Positions 11,871-24,032 of a DNA stretch of 64,000 nt are shown one piece after another. The stretch is taken from NCBI RefSeq assembly GCF_932526225.1, contig NC_064036.1:7261519-7325518 (forward strand), in the 5' to 3' direction. The notes beneath the pieces are model-generated. The model made no database searches, had not been told where the DNA came from, and saw nothing but the letters and a program-made list of their open reading frames with translations. Position numbers and translations under genes: made by a program. Every line of letters begins with the position of its first letter. The first letter of the stretch is position 1. The DNA is from Nematostella vectensis. Lineage: Eukaryota > Cnidaria > Anthozoa > Actiniaria > Edwardsiidae.

Positions 11871-14610
11871 CACGCTTCCACTGATACTTAATTTTGATTT
11901 CTAGTTTGACTGTTGTCGGAATATGTCATAAAAGTGTTGTATTAATCCAGTTGTTTAGCTTGTTCTCTTGTGTGATTCGATTATGGTTTTATAATGTGTG
12001 TGTATAAAAAGAAACGTTTACACCACCTTCACAATGCTAGCAAAAAAATAAATCAACGAATGCTTAATTGTGTAAGACACAACTTTAAATAAAAAAGAAA
12101 ACAGCCTTAGGAAGCGCTAAAGGTTATTGATGATGGAAATTTATTTTCAATTATTGCATGTTGCTATAAGCGGCTCTATTGGAGGTAATGGTAAATAATT
12201 TTTGGCGAAAAGCCGCCTTTGTTTACGCAGCAGAAAGCCTAAAAAGGCCGATTCTGGATTCACCTGCACGAGCTTGCCCCAAGCACCAATACAACACAAG
12301 CAAAAAAAACGAGTCCCTGAAAGAAGAAAAGCCACATGATTATACGATGCCAGATGAATTTGCTCTGCTGCGAAGCTGCTAGGCTTTCTTGTACAAAATG
12401 CAAATAAAACTGCAAACTAACTTCCGGTACTCCAAAGCATTTCACTTCCGGTGTCACCACGTGTTATCTCTGCCAATCGCTGAAACAAAAACATAGCCAT
12501 GTTTGTTGAACAAAAAACATAAAGCCGAGAACTTTAAAAGCCATTTGTGGTGATGTTTGAATGCGATTTAAAGTGAGAAGATCTTTTAGCAAACTGCCGA
12601 TGCCGGCCGGCAGGTTCTTTATCATTTACAGTTTTTTCAAAGATAAAAAACTTCAATTTTTAAGGATTCTTAAAACAAGTGCTTTGAGCGCTCATTGGCT
12701 ATGCGATATAGGCAGGTGATGCGCTTGTAGTTAAGATAACATTTTCTCTAAGCAAAGCACTAAATTTTCTATATAAAAAACTGGGAACTTTGAGCTCCTG
12801 CTAATATCATAACGAATGGTCATACTTTGTTGCCAAGGAAGTTAAAAAGTGTCACTTCGCGCCCTATATGGAAAAATTACTTGTTAAGACAGCGTATTAA
12901 TTTTTTACTGTCACTGATAGCAAGAAAAATAGAGGGAGTGCTTATAGCTCAATGAAAATAGAGCTATCGAATTAATAAGAAGATAGATTAATATATCTTA
13001 AAAACAATTATGATTTAGAAAACTAGATTGCGAAAAAAAACATGATTCACGAACGAAACTCTCTCTTTTGAAAGCAAAGAAAAAGTATTTCTTTGTATCG
13101 AAACTAGGCAACAAAACGTGTCGAAACTATAGCAATCAGTTTAACAAAGCTATAAGAACAATACCCTCAGCGGGAGAAGCCCTTTTACGAGGGTAGAACT
13201 GATTCAATATTTGGTTTGACTGATTTGCCCGTCTATGGTTCTTGTGCTGTCTGACGGCAGGGCTGGAAAGCGGGAAAGACGTTATTACAAGCCGGGCTAT
13301 CAATTATTTTACGATTCAATTTCACAACAATGACAAGGTCCTGTTTAAGATTCTAATTAATAGAATTGCCAGTGAATTGCAGATATGGCACGAACTGCGA
13401 TTCAATTTGTAAAACAATCGAGAGGTAACTGTTTTCGGCTTATGGGGGAAAATAACAAAAAGTATTCCAAGTGAAAGACCCGGAAAGGATATAGTTAAGT
13501 GGGTTTCGGGCTACAATAATTTGCGACATTTAATTAGATGTAATAAATTTTCTAAATCGCTTTTTTGATAAGTACTATGACCATCCTATTTGAGAGATGG
13601 GAAATATATCTAACTCTTATACATCGTAACAATCAAAAGATCGGAGTTTAACATCGATATGTCAAAAAGTCTAGATAGTAATAAAATACGGAATTAATAG
13701 AAAATTTAATTGGACAAACTGTTATTATGGAAACTTTTTAACACTTCATGTTTCCTGCGCACTCCAGATGGCTTTAGCCTTTTTCAGTACCAGCTTTTCA
13801 CAACAGCACAACAATCCATCCACAGTTTCTAAGGAAAAGCTGACCACCAGCAAAAATGTGCGAGCGAAATTAAAACAAGTATTTTCCCAAAGCAGGCTCT
13901 CGCAGCTGCGTAATACAGTACCCACGTGGGTTCAACTTTAGGGAGAAACAAGCGATACATTGATATTGCAGTGGGAACGTGGGCTTGAGTACAAGGATGA
14001 AAAAGGCTGTTGTAAACATCAGTCTTTGGCCATTTATAGCCTTCTTTGCGGTTTTATGGTACTATAACGAGCGCAAAACAGGGTTTAATAATAAACAATA
14101 ACAAAGGCAGCTGTGCAAAGCGGGGACCTCTCTCCTAGTCTTTCTCTGTAGTATTCTAGCGAGTAGTACTCATGAAACTTTAATACCAGTTCGTGTCTAA
14201 GAAAGCTAGTTTTCTCCATAGAGACCTGCCATTTAGCACACAAAGCAAAGCGCTTCAGGCAACTAAAAGCTACTTTTTGATATTACCAAAGTAATCGGCC
14301 CCCTTTTTTATTGCTAGGTAACGAAGACTTTTTACGCAGGAACGTTAAAAAAAACTATCCCCTTTCCAGTCGTGTCAATCTGGCCTTTATCTGTTATAAT
14401 CTCTCCTAACCGCGAACGTACTCTTGACTGCAATCGTCACAATTTTGCTATTTCTTCTACGCGAAAAAATATAATACAAATACGTATTCCTAAACCCTCG
14501 CGCGAAAACGATACAGTCTTGAGAAAAATGCAGAACGAATCGGTGACTTGGTGAGACTGTTTTACACTCACTCCATTACCTTTATGTCACTGGTTCGTCA
14601 GTCATAAAAG
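11871..14610. other. No gene seen
   Basis: 2.7 kb of AT-rich intergenic sequence. Short ORFs lack domains or exon-like boundaries. It may hold upstream regulatory DNA of the HLH gene. Confidence 0.5.
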
Positions 14611-14620
14611 ACTCATTGTG

Positions 14621-14700
14621 ATTGGTCGAGAGCTGACTCAATTTAATGGTTAGGCAAGAAAAGACGGCCTCTGATTGGCCGAGGAAGGCTGTGTTTATAA
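14621..14700 (+). promoter_or_regulatory. Putative promoter of the HLH gene
   Basis: Two ATTGG (reverse CCAAT) boxes, at 14621-14625 and 14674-14678, precede a TATA-like tttataa at 14694-14700. The implied start near 14725-14730 fits a 5' UTR exon ending at a gtaagt donor at 14899. Seen in the sequence; the promoter role is inferred. Confidence 0.5.
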
Positions 14701-15063
14701 TTCATTGTGTTGGCGCCGGTCTACAGGTGCACACACGGTAATTGTAATATTGGTAATTTATAGTGAGCGCCAGAAGAGAACTTTTCATTCGTGAGTTTGT
14801 CCCTAAACCAAGTGGACTAGATCATACCGAGAGAAGAAACGAATCTACACGATTGAAAAAATTATAGCCTTCTTCCGAAAACCTATAAAGGTTTTAAAGT
14901 AAGTACGCTGCCGTGGCGCAAATACGAGGGCTTATTTTGGTCGCGCGTGGAGAGAGTTTGGGATAAATTGACTTCTCGGAGAGTTCGCTAGCGCCGGGCT
15001 TAGCCGGGTCTGACGGTGCCATGCGGGGAATTGATGCTGTTTCTTTTCTTCGTAGATAAAATA

Positions 15064-16479
15064 ATGTCTAGTAGAGAAAATGTACCAAGAGCAGGCACAG
15101 ATGACTACAGAACACGGCTACTGAAGAACTGCGTACGAAGCTATAAGAGGAAAATAAAGATGATGGAATATTCACGGTTGCGCTCGCTAGTTCCGTCCGT
15201 GGCTAGTAAATCGCGTGTATCTAAGGTAGGTTTTGTACCGGTAATCTTACGTATACAATTGCAGGAAAAGCAGTGCGCTAAAAGTTCTATTCTCTGCTCT
15301 AGATCCAAGTTATCGAAGAAGCTATCAAATACATCGCGCAGCTTCAAGACGCGCTAAGAACGCAGCCCGATAGCAGTAGCCGAGGTAAGCGCCGCTACAT
15401 CTCGCTCCCGGAAGAAAAAGGCGGGAGTTTAGGATTCGAGTTGACGGTATATGCTTTGCATTATTTCAGGCGAGAGCTCCAACTCCAATACAGAGTCGGC
15501 AACGGTGGAAAAGCCTCGATCAAGCGTTCGGGAGAAGCGTCAGCGAATCGCCTCATATATGATTAAAAGGCAAAGACATACGCCAAGAACTCGGCCGAAA
15601 TTCACAGGTAAGTAAGAGCTGGAGCGGGCTTCTGGGTTAGTGTTTGTATTCTCGCAGTGTATGGCGGTCAAGGGGGCTAGGCTCGAGCGGGGAAGTACAG
15701 AAACCGTCGCGTAAGAGAGAAAATTCGACGGGAAAATTTTTCTAGGGCTTGTCCTCTCATCCGGTTAGTTCGAGCTAGCTGCAGCTGCAATGGGTGAAAA
15801 CAACATATGTTCCGTGCGCGGAACTCACCACCTGGCTGTTGGAAACAACGCTAAGCGAACTGAGTTAGATCGGGATATTTCTCGCCTAAAAGCGGCAAGG
15901 ATCTATACATAAAATAGCCTGGATGCACTATAATGCCTGTGTCTTTGTTCGCAGCGGATTTTAAAAAGTTTTGCAGAGTTTTTGCATCTCTCTGGTCTCG
16001 TCTCCAAGCGACCAAAACGCTCTTCGAAAAGATCTCAATATGCCAGTATTGCATTTTATTATGGCCCTTAAAGTGATTTAAACAGAATCTACAATTCATT
16101 TTGTCAATGGGTATATAAAGTTTGTGGTGAATAGAAGGGACAGGATATATTTTTTAAGCGAAAGTAGCGCGAGTAGGATCGAGCGGCAATCGAGCTATCG
16201 ATTGCAAACACTTGCACACAGAGTATAGAAAGCTCGAGTGGATGATTTTGCCAACTAGATTACGGAGAAATGAATACAGAGTGACATTACAAATAGCGCA
16301 AAGAGGGGACGTTGGGTTAAACGTATAATTTTAGCATTTATTGCACATTATGATATTTGACAGATAAACACTGTTCTTAGATTGTTTGCTTTCATGGAGA
16401 TTTACGCGTTTCTGATTGCCTTATTTCTTTGTCATCCGCAGCATCTATGACAAATGAAAGAAAGGACACCAGTTCTTGA
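15064..16479 (+). CDS. Id-like helix-loop-helix transcription regulator
   Basis: Coding exons are 15064-15225, 15303-15384 and 15470-15607, with GT-AG junctions in phases 0, 1 and 1. The last exon is uncertain: 15955-16076 (total about 167 aa) or 16442-16479 (about 139 aa; better polypyrimidine acceptor). Both keep phase and end in a stop. I start at 15064 because a strong acceptor (ttcttttcttcgtag) ends at 15054, so the in-frame ATG at 15016 is intronic; a non-coding first exon would end at 14898. Residues about 35-72 form helix 1 (YSRLRSLVP), a short loop, and helix 2 (KIQVIEEAIKYIAQLQ), the HLH pattern of the Id/extramacrochaetae group. The stretch before helix 1 has Lys and Arg but no E-R-x-R DNA-contact motif, so a dominant-negative partner of bHLH factors is the likely role. 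A divergent bHLH protein is the alternative. An AATAAA lies at 16851-16856. Confidence 0.75.
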
Positions 16480-18340
16480 ACACATGCATTATTGCATATT
16501 AAATGGCCACGAAAATCTGCTGGAGCGACACTAGGACCGAACTCAAATAAATTCTGGCAGGATAATTGCAGGCGTACACGTGAGATTGGTCTGCGTGGTG
16601 ACGAGAATGGTGGTTGGGTAAAATGCCCATGGCGCCCCGTGATACGGGACGAACCACCGAGAACTCCAAGAAGAAAAGACTTTTGAGAAAAAAAAAACCA
16701 CCCAAAACAGTACTTTGGACAACGACAGAATGCAATAGCCAAAATCAATTGTAAATAGTCTGATAAGTGCACAATTAGACAGCAATAGTTTTGATTATTT
16801 TTGAAAGAATACCTAGGTGTTGTGAGGTATCTTTAAAGCGCGCTCACAACAATAAAAAACAAGTATTGAAAAAATACTTGGCTTTTCAAGGGGCCTGCGC
16901 TCCAAACAAAGAGAATGCTCTTCTGAAGTAAGTCAACGCGCTATTGTATCATCTAGGTGTCTTTTTTTAGAATATGAGAACTCTAATAGAACAATTGCGC
17001 GAAATTCTAACCAATAAAAACATTATTCACGAGTCGAAAATGAGTCGTAAATTGCATTAGCCACAACCCTCAAACGAGGAAAGATTTCGCCCCTGGTTCG
17101 ATTCCTTGAGGAGGGATTTTTCATCAAAATATGCACTTCGACATCCCTTGTTCCAATTGAATAATCCCTAGAATTACATGCGATCAGCTTTTCAAACATT
17201 CGCAGTTGGACATCATCAAAATAAATCAAACGTCTTTCTTATTTTTGTGTCTAAGACGCTTGTGAATCGGTAAATATAGCTGGGACTTAGACATGAGCGA
17301 GATGTAGTCACTAGGTGATGGTCGTCTTATTAGAAAGTAATGTTAAGGCAATTAGGACGCCGGGAAACATTCACTAGCTAGGACAATTGCTCTTTTTTTC
17401 CATTTGTTTCGCCTTTATTTTGAAAGGCGACAAACTACCAATCGCGCCATTCGCAGGGAAATGAGAAATATAAATCAAATTAATTTGGGTGCGAGGTGAA
17501 AAAGCCGTGATTGGAGCATACAAAAGAGCCATAAGAATTTTGGATGCAAATTCTGACTAAAATACATCCTTTAAGCATAAAATCTTTAAGCGATCGAGGA
17601 TTCTTTTAGTAAAAATCCTTGAAAACTGTACGAGATATTCGGTAGATGCGTGTTTTTTCACTCGTAGCGACAGGAAGGAGTGATAGACCAAAGGCAGATG
17701 TTCCCTAGCTTTGGTGAGGCCGCTAGGAGGAAAAAAAGCCTGAGAAAAAAGCAAAGTGAAAACAGACGAAAAATATTAAACGTGACACCGATTACGGGAG
17801 TGGAAATGGTTTGTTTAAATTTGCTCAAATCACTGACAATTTTGATATATAATCCTCAATCGGGTATATAGCATTTTAGAAAAGATTGAGGCAAAATGAA
17901 TTTCATATGAGCTCAGAGTACAAGTCACTGACTAATCTTTTATCGGGATGTCGAGCGTGTTTCAAGACGATTGCTTGAAGTTTTACTTTTCCCCCTTTTC
18001 ACTATATCCTAAAACATATTATTATTTCAACAGCGATGCCATTATATTCGCCTCTCTTAAAATAGTTACAAGTACAAGAGGGGTCTTTGTATCTACGAAG
18101 AGAAAGTATCTTTACAACAAATGCGAGTGCGTCCATTTTATGACACAAGTGCGGTCATAGCTAACCGCCTTTCTAAATGAAAAAATTGCCATCTATATTG
18201 CATCAGTGAAAAAAATTAACGGAGGATTGTGATTAAAAGGGGGAGTGTGAGGCTTAGCTAAACCTAGAGTCATAAGGGCGAAAACGAAAAACACGCAAGG
18301 GTCATGAAGAATATTCGTGCAGCTAGATCGATCATAGAAC
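16480..18340. other. No coding gene seen
   Basis: Contains the AATAAA at 16851 that could serve the HLH gene. Short ORFs have no domain support. Confidence 0.5.
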
Positions 18341-19309
18341 GCACCAAGTGCGACACTTAACACGTGGTTGGAGCGCGAATGGAGCGCGGTTATTTCGCGA
18401 CCACGGTCGCATTACGGTGTGTGATGGGCGCGGTTGTACCAGGTGCGTCGTACCTCGCACAGGGCAGTACACGGTGTAATCAATAATCGCGATCCATCCG
18501 AACATCTCTTTTGTTGTGTCTATTGCCAGTTGGTGACTAGAGCGTTACTTGTTGCTTTTTGAGAGAAAGTGCGATTTATAAACAGTTAACAAAGTGAAAT
18601 GGACGCATGAAATCAGATCTATCAGACGCTCGGAGATGGGGAAGTAAACCAAACGATTTCCGATTTCGAATTAATCAGGTTTGATATCAATCGACTGTTA
18701 CAATAAAAGCTTTTATAACCCAGTCAACATCGCAATTTAAATGTTCTCAAAATACTTGACACTGTTTAACAATTAACATCATGGCAGCCATTATCTCAAA
18801 AATTTTCTTTACCTTTTGACTAGCAAATCAGCACCTATTCTGAGAGTTTGGTGAAACTACGAGGAAACATTTGATTTGAATAAATGTGGGGCACTCTCTC
18901 TAATTCGGGGGTAAATATCTAAATGATATTGTTTTTGAGCAAAAGATCTATCGGTTTCATCAAGTACATATTTCTAACACGTATTGTATGCAAGAATCAA
19001 CACTTACGTACCACAAGATTACCGCAAATGTACTTAAAACATGCATGTCACGCACTCTCATGACATGTGTTACACATAGGGCACGCGTGACAGGGACCTT
19101 ACGCAAGCTTATCACGCTATCAGCTTGCTGATATTATACCCGCAGCGTTTAAATAATGATGCATGCAATGATTTCGTACTACAGCGAGAGAGCAGGTGCC
19201 TTTCTAAGTCACGCATTCCTCTTTCAAGGTTAGATATGTCACGCACTATTAAAAAAGGGAATAATACGTTTTCTCTCTCACTCAAAGGATATGTGTGTCA
19301 CAACAGGGT
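18341..19309. other. No gene seen; flank of the minisatellite
   Basis: GC-rich patch at 18350-18500 with repeated gcgcg and cacggt words, then AT-rich DNA. Isolated cacgcgtgac and tgtcacgcactc words from 19045 onward look like decayed edge copies of the adjoining array. Confidence 0.5.
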
Positions 19310-19828
19310 ATGTGACGCGAGTATCAGTGTCACGCATGCTATTGGCACATTGCATGTGTGACATTGTCACGTGAGTATCGAGGTGTCACGCGTTCCATTG
19401 GTAAATGATGCACTGAAATGCACGTGTGACATTTTCACGTAAGTATCGAGGTGTCACGCGTTCCATTGGTAAATGATGCACTGAAATGCACGTGTGACAT
19501 TGTCACGTGAGTATCGAGGTGTCACGCGTTCCATTGGAATATGATGCACCAAAAGACACGTGTGACATTGTCACGTAAGTATCAAGGTGTCACGCATTCT
19601 ATTGGAATATGATGCACCAAAGGACACGTGTGACATTTTCACGTGAGTATCGAGGTGTCACGCGTTCCATTGGAATATGATGCACTGAAATGCATATGTG
19701 ACATTGTCACGTTAGTATCGAGGTGTCACGAATTTCAATTGGTATATGATGCACTGAAATGCACTTGTGACATTGTTACGTGAGTATCAAGGTGGCACGC
19801 GTTCCATTGGTATATGATGCACCAAAGG
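19310..19828. repeat. 68-bp tandem repeat, about 7.5 copies
   Basis: The word gtatcgaggtgtcacgcg recurs at 19375, 19443, 19511, 19579, 19647, 19715 and 19784, giving a 68-bp period with one 69-bp step. Most units carry cacgtg or cacgcg. The array ends abruptly where the Gypsy fragment begins. Confidence 0.92.
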
Positions 19829-21988
19829 AAGATCTACTCAAGGAAGACAACAGTTTCCAGTGGGGTTCCGGGAGCGCAGTTTCGAAGCAGTTAAAAAGAG
19901 AATCTCCGAGACACCGGTCCTCAAGTTCTTTGACCCGACAGATAGTGTTGAGCTTCAACGTGATACATCTGACAGAGGCTTGGGTGCTTGCCTGATGCAA
20001 CATGGCCAGCCAGTGGCGTATGCATCACGCTCCATGACGGAAACGGAGACACACTACGCGCAGATTTAGAAGGAGATGCTTGCTATCGTCTTCGGAGTGG
20101 AGAGGTTCTAACAATGTGTCTACGGCCAACAAGTCAAGGTACAGTCAGACCATAAGCCGCTTGAAAGTATATCTAAGAAGAGCCTGATTAGCGCCCCTAA
20201 GCAACTCCAACGCATGCCGTTGATACTTCAAAAATTTTACTTGGAAGTGAGCTATAAGAAAGGTACAGAAATGGTACTGGCCGACACTCTAAGCAGAGCA
20301 TATAAGGTGCCACCAACAGGAGTAGCAGAAGAGAGAGGTGAAACCGAGAAAGACACCAAGTCGATTAACATGGTAAAATATACCTTCCAGTTTCAAGCCA
20401 AACGCAGGCAGAGATCCAGCGCGCCACAGAAGCAGACGATGTGATGCGGGAGTTGAAGGCAGTGATAAGGCAAGGCTGGCCTTTGGCGAAAGACGACCTA
20501 CAAGTCTGTCTCAGGGACTACTTTCCCTTTAGATATGAGCTCATCACCCTACAAAACGGGCTCATTTTCGAAGGTAAAAGACTCGTTATACCAACATCTA
20601 TGAAAGACGATATGTTAGAGAAGCTGCACTCTAGCCACATTGGTATTCAAGGTTGCTTGAGGAGAGCTAGAGAGAGTATCTACTGGCCAGGTATGAATAA
20701 GGCAGTCGAAGATTACATAGCAAGGTGTGACACATGTAATGGATACCAAGCGGAGCAAGGCAAAGGACCAATGATCTGCCACGAGATACCATCCCGACTA
20801 TAGGAAAAGGTAGGGATAGATATGTTTGAACTTGACAACAAAGACTTTCTTGTCACTGTTGACTATTACTCAAGTTTCTTTGAAGTTGACCGGTTAACCT
20901 CTTCGACTGCAAAAAAAAAAGAAATCGCGGAAAGATTAACGCACACTTCTCAAGGCACATACCCGACCAAGTGATCTGTGCTAATAGTCAACCCTTTGCA
21001 TCGGAGGATTTCCTAGAGTTTTCAAATCACTACACTTCGAGCATGTTACGAATTCTCCGACTTACGCTCAATCTAATGTCAACGTAGAAAATGCCGTTAA
21101 CACAGCCAAGAAGCTGATGAGGAAAGATTTCGAAACAAAAAGTGACCCCTACATGGCTCTGCTCGACTCCATCAGAATGTCTTAACTCATCGCCAGCGCA
21201 GAGAATCTTTGGTCGGAGAACCAAAACGCTGTTGATAGCGTCGACACGACTGTTTAACCCTAAGATTCCAGATAATGTCGAGCAAAAGATCATAGGGCAG
21301 AAGGCTAAGCAAAGCGACTATTACAACAGAAGCGCAAAGGAGTTAGAGGAACTGCAGCCTGGTGATGTTGTGCGCGTAGAGTCCCCAAGAGGAATTGGCA
21401 GAGGAAAATCCTGGACCAAAGCACACGTGGAAAGAAAGGTGGACATAAAATCTTACAATGTACGCACTGAGGATGGCAGAAAGTTCCGCAGAAACAGACG
21501 GCATCTTCGCCGAACTCAAAGGATATGAAACCTCCAACGGATGAACCGTTACAACTATCACAAGAATGACTTCTGCCTCCTTCTCCGCCAACAGGGCTAC
21601 CGCAACCAAAAATAAGTGAGACCCCGAGGGAATACACCAGAAGCAGCCTCCAGCGACGCAAGGGATAGCAAGTGCCCCTGTCGTCACGCGAAGTGGAAGG
21701 GTTGTTAAGCTGCCAGTTCGATTTCAGTAATTGTCATTTAGAACATTGAGCGTTTTCTTTTTATTCGTATAAAGCATTTATTCGAGTTTTGTTACGTGAC
21801 GTTATTTGTTGAACCACTCTCATTAATTGAGTGATTAGTTGTGTAATTAAGCTGACACAATCATATTGTAATTGGACCCGGAGTTCGGGGTGTGTACTTA
21901 GACTCAATTACATTAAAAGGAGCTCAGAAATAACCCAAACCTTTAGCTCTCTTTCTTGCCTTCTTACGTCTCCTACGACCACGTTACA
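19829..21988 (+). mobile_element. Decayed 3' fragment of a Ty3/Gypsy retrotransposon
   Basis: Starts inside the RT/RNase H region and continues through RNase H (about 19860-20330), integrase (HHCC zinc module about 20620-20745, then the catalytic core, with the DNA-binding tail near 21350-21500) to an LTR. It is the same family as the minus-strand copy at 31.2-34.5 kb, with long identical protein stretches. It is dead: in-frame stops near 20067, 20108 and 20800, several frameshifts, and no gag, protease or palm domain. The C-terminal tail stops near 21730. Confidence 0.9.
21796..21988 (+). repeat. 3' LTR of the Gypsy fragment
   Basis: Begins gtgacgtta and ends acgttaca. It matches the LTR at 30907-31123 with small deletions. 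The polypurine tract seen before the other copy's LTR is missing here. Confidence 0.7.
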
Positions 21989-22188
21989 TTTGTTTCTGTG
22001 TGATTCGATTTTCCCGTAAGCCTTGAGCCTGTGGGGTTTATTTTGGTATATAAAAAAAATGTGAGTGCGTACATGCAATATTTCTTTCCCATGCAATATT
22101 TGCAGTTTTTGGGTCTCGTTTTTTAGTTCTCTGCACCCTCCTATCCCCATCAAATTTCTTGGTCCGTCATTTGACTGGGATGCCTAGT

Positions 22189-23285
22189 TTATACCATGCA
22201 GGCCCCTGATCAAGCTAATACCATACCAGTAGACAGTCCGTGATCAAACCGGGTCCATATCAACAGGAGGCCCCTGATCAAGCTAATACCATACCAGTAG
22301 AGAGTCCGTGATCAAACCGGGTCCATATCAACAGAAGGCCCCTGATCAAGCTAATGCCATACCAGTACACAGTCCGTGATCAAACCGGGTCCATATCAAC
22401 AGGAGGCTCCTGATCAAGCTAATACCATACCAGTAGACAATCCGTGATCAAACCGGGTCCATATCAACAGGAGGCCCCTGATTAAGCCTGGCCCATACCA
22501 GTAGAATGTTCCTGGACATCCCTAGTCCATACCTAGTAGGCCCCTGATCAAGCTAATACCATACCAGTAGACAATCCGTGATTAAACCGGGTCCATATCA
22601 ACAGGAGGCCCCTGATTAAGCCTGGCCCATACCAGTAGAAGGTTCCTGGACATCCCTAGTCCATACCTAGTAGGCCCCTGATCAAGCTAATACCATACCA
22701 GTAGACAGTCCGTGATCAAACCGGGTCCATATCAACAGGAGGCCCCTGATTAAGCCTGGCCCATACCAGTAGAAGGTTCCTGGACATCCCTAGTCCATAC
22801 CTAGTAGGTCCCTGATTAAGCCAAGGCCATACCAGTAAACAGTCCGTGATCAAACCGGGTCCATATCAACAGGAGAGAGGTTTCCGGATAAAGCCTGGTC
22901 CATACCAATAGAAGGTCCCTGATTAAAAACTGGTCCATACCAGAAGAAGGTCCCTGATCAAGCCTGGTCCACACCAGTAGAAGGTCCCTGATCAAGCCTG
23001 GTCCATACCAATGGAAGGTCCCTGATCAAGCCTGGTCCATACCTAGTAGGTCCCTGATCAAGCCTGGTCCATACAAAAAAAGGTCCCTGATTAAGGCTTG
23101 TCTTTTCCACTAGAAAGTCCCTGATCACGCCTGCTCCATGCCAATAGAAGTTCCCCAATTAAGCTTGGTCCTACTAGTAGAAGGTTCCTGATCAAGCCTG
23201 GTCCATACCTAGTAGAAGGTTCCTGATCATGCCTATTCCATACTTAGAAGGTCCCTGATCAAGCCTGGTCCATACCAATAGGTGA
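22189..23285. repeat. Minisatellite of 34-bp units with a 68-bp dimer order
   Basis: The basic unit is like ggtccctgatcaagcctggt plus ccataccagtagaa (34 bp). In the left half, two diverged units form a 68-bp dimer (ggcccctgatcaagctaat at 22201, 22269, 22337). In the middle, a third unit type (ttcctggacatccctagtcc) joins to make longer composites. The right half is simple 34-bp units. About 32 units in all. Confidence 0.92.
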
Positions 23286-23971
23286 TTTTATTGGTACAAC
23301 TTTTACCACTTTGTGGAAAATCGTGCTCAACTTGGATTGATTATGATTTCGCTGTATTATTTATTTGCAACGCTTGCACGGGTACCCCAAGCTCACATTG
23401 TGTGATCACACTACTCTTAGTTTTTAGTAAACATATAGAGTTAAAGTGCCTTGCGTTAATTCTACTTTGAGCTAAAATCTAGAAAAATCTCAATAATATT
23501 CGTAATGATTGTTGTGTCTTCAATGTAGTGTGGATTAAATTCTAAACTATTTGTTGAGAGCTACGCTGTGGCGTTTCCCCCATACATGAAAAGGTAGCAC
23601 ATCCTGGCTGGCTGGCAGTCCTACAAGCTGAACTAATTTGCTTCTAGCTCGCTAGGAACTCAATATTTTGGAAAAAACCTTTCGCAACATATTAGTGGGA
23701 TCCTTGAAGATTTCATCAAAACCAATTTCACTTCAATATTCAAATTCTGCTCCGAAAGCACAGATTTGTTAACAAACTCGCCATACTCGTGGCGACCAGC
23801 CAGGACACACAGCTGTTGAAGATCGCGGCAAACTTCTCCCATACCCTTTCCGCTAAGAGAGTCGCTGTTACGTCGATCTGTCGCTGTTACGTCGATCTGT
23901 TGATGTTGTTGATCTAGAAAGCATATCTTTATCCACACAATAACTGTTATCTATTCTTTCAATGCCTTTCA
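23286..23971. other. No gene seen
   Basis: AT-rich spacer between the minisatellite and the GPCR 3' end. It includes a short direct repeat, gttacgtcgatctgt, near 23867 and 23887. Confidence 0.5.
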
Positions 23972-23977
23972 TTTATT
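23972..23977 (-). promoter_or_regulatory. Polyadenylation signal of the GPCR gene
   Basis: tttatt on the plus strand (AATAAA on the minus strand), about 56 nt after the GPCR stop codon. Confidence 0.6.
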
Positions 23978-24032
23978 AAGTTTTCCTTATAATAATCCTG
24001 ACTGTCTGGAACTGCAAAGTGGAACGTTGCCC

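Noticed and set aside
17095-17106. tRNA box B-like ggttcgattcc
   Set aside because: No matching D-arm or acceptor stem upstream. The same holds for ggttcgactcc at 59451.
22189-23285. CRISPR array
   Set aside because: Units are directly adjacent with no unique spacers and the window is eukaryotic. The same applies to the other tandem arrays here.
23282-23470. 62-codon hydrophobic ORF
   Set aside because: Short, no family, no splice or promoter support.
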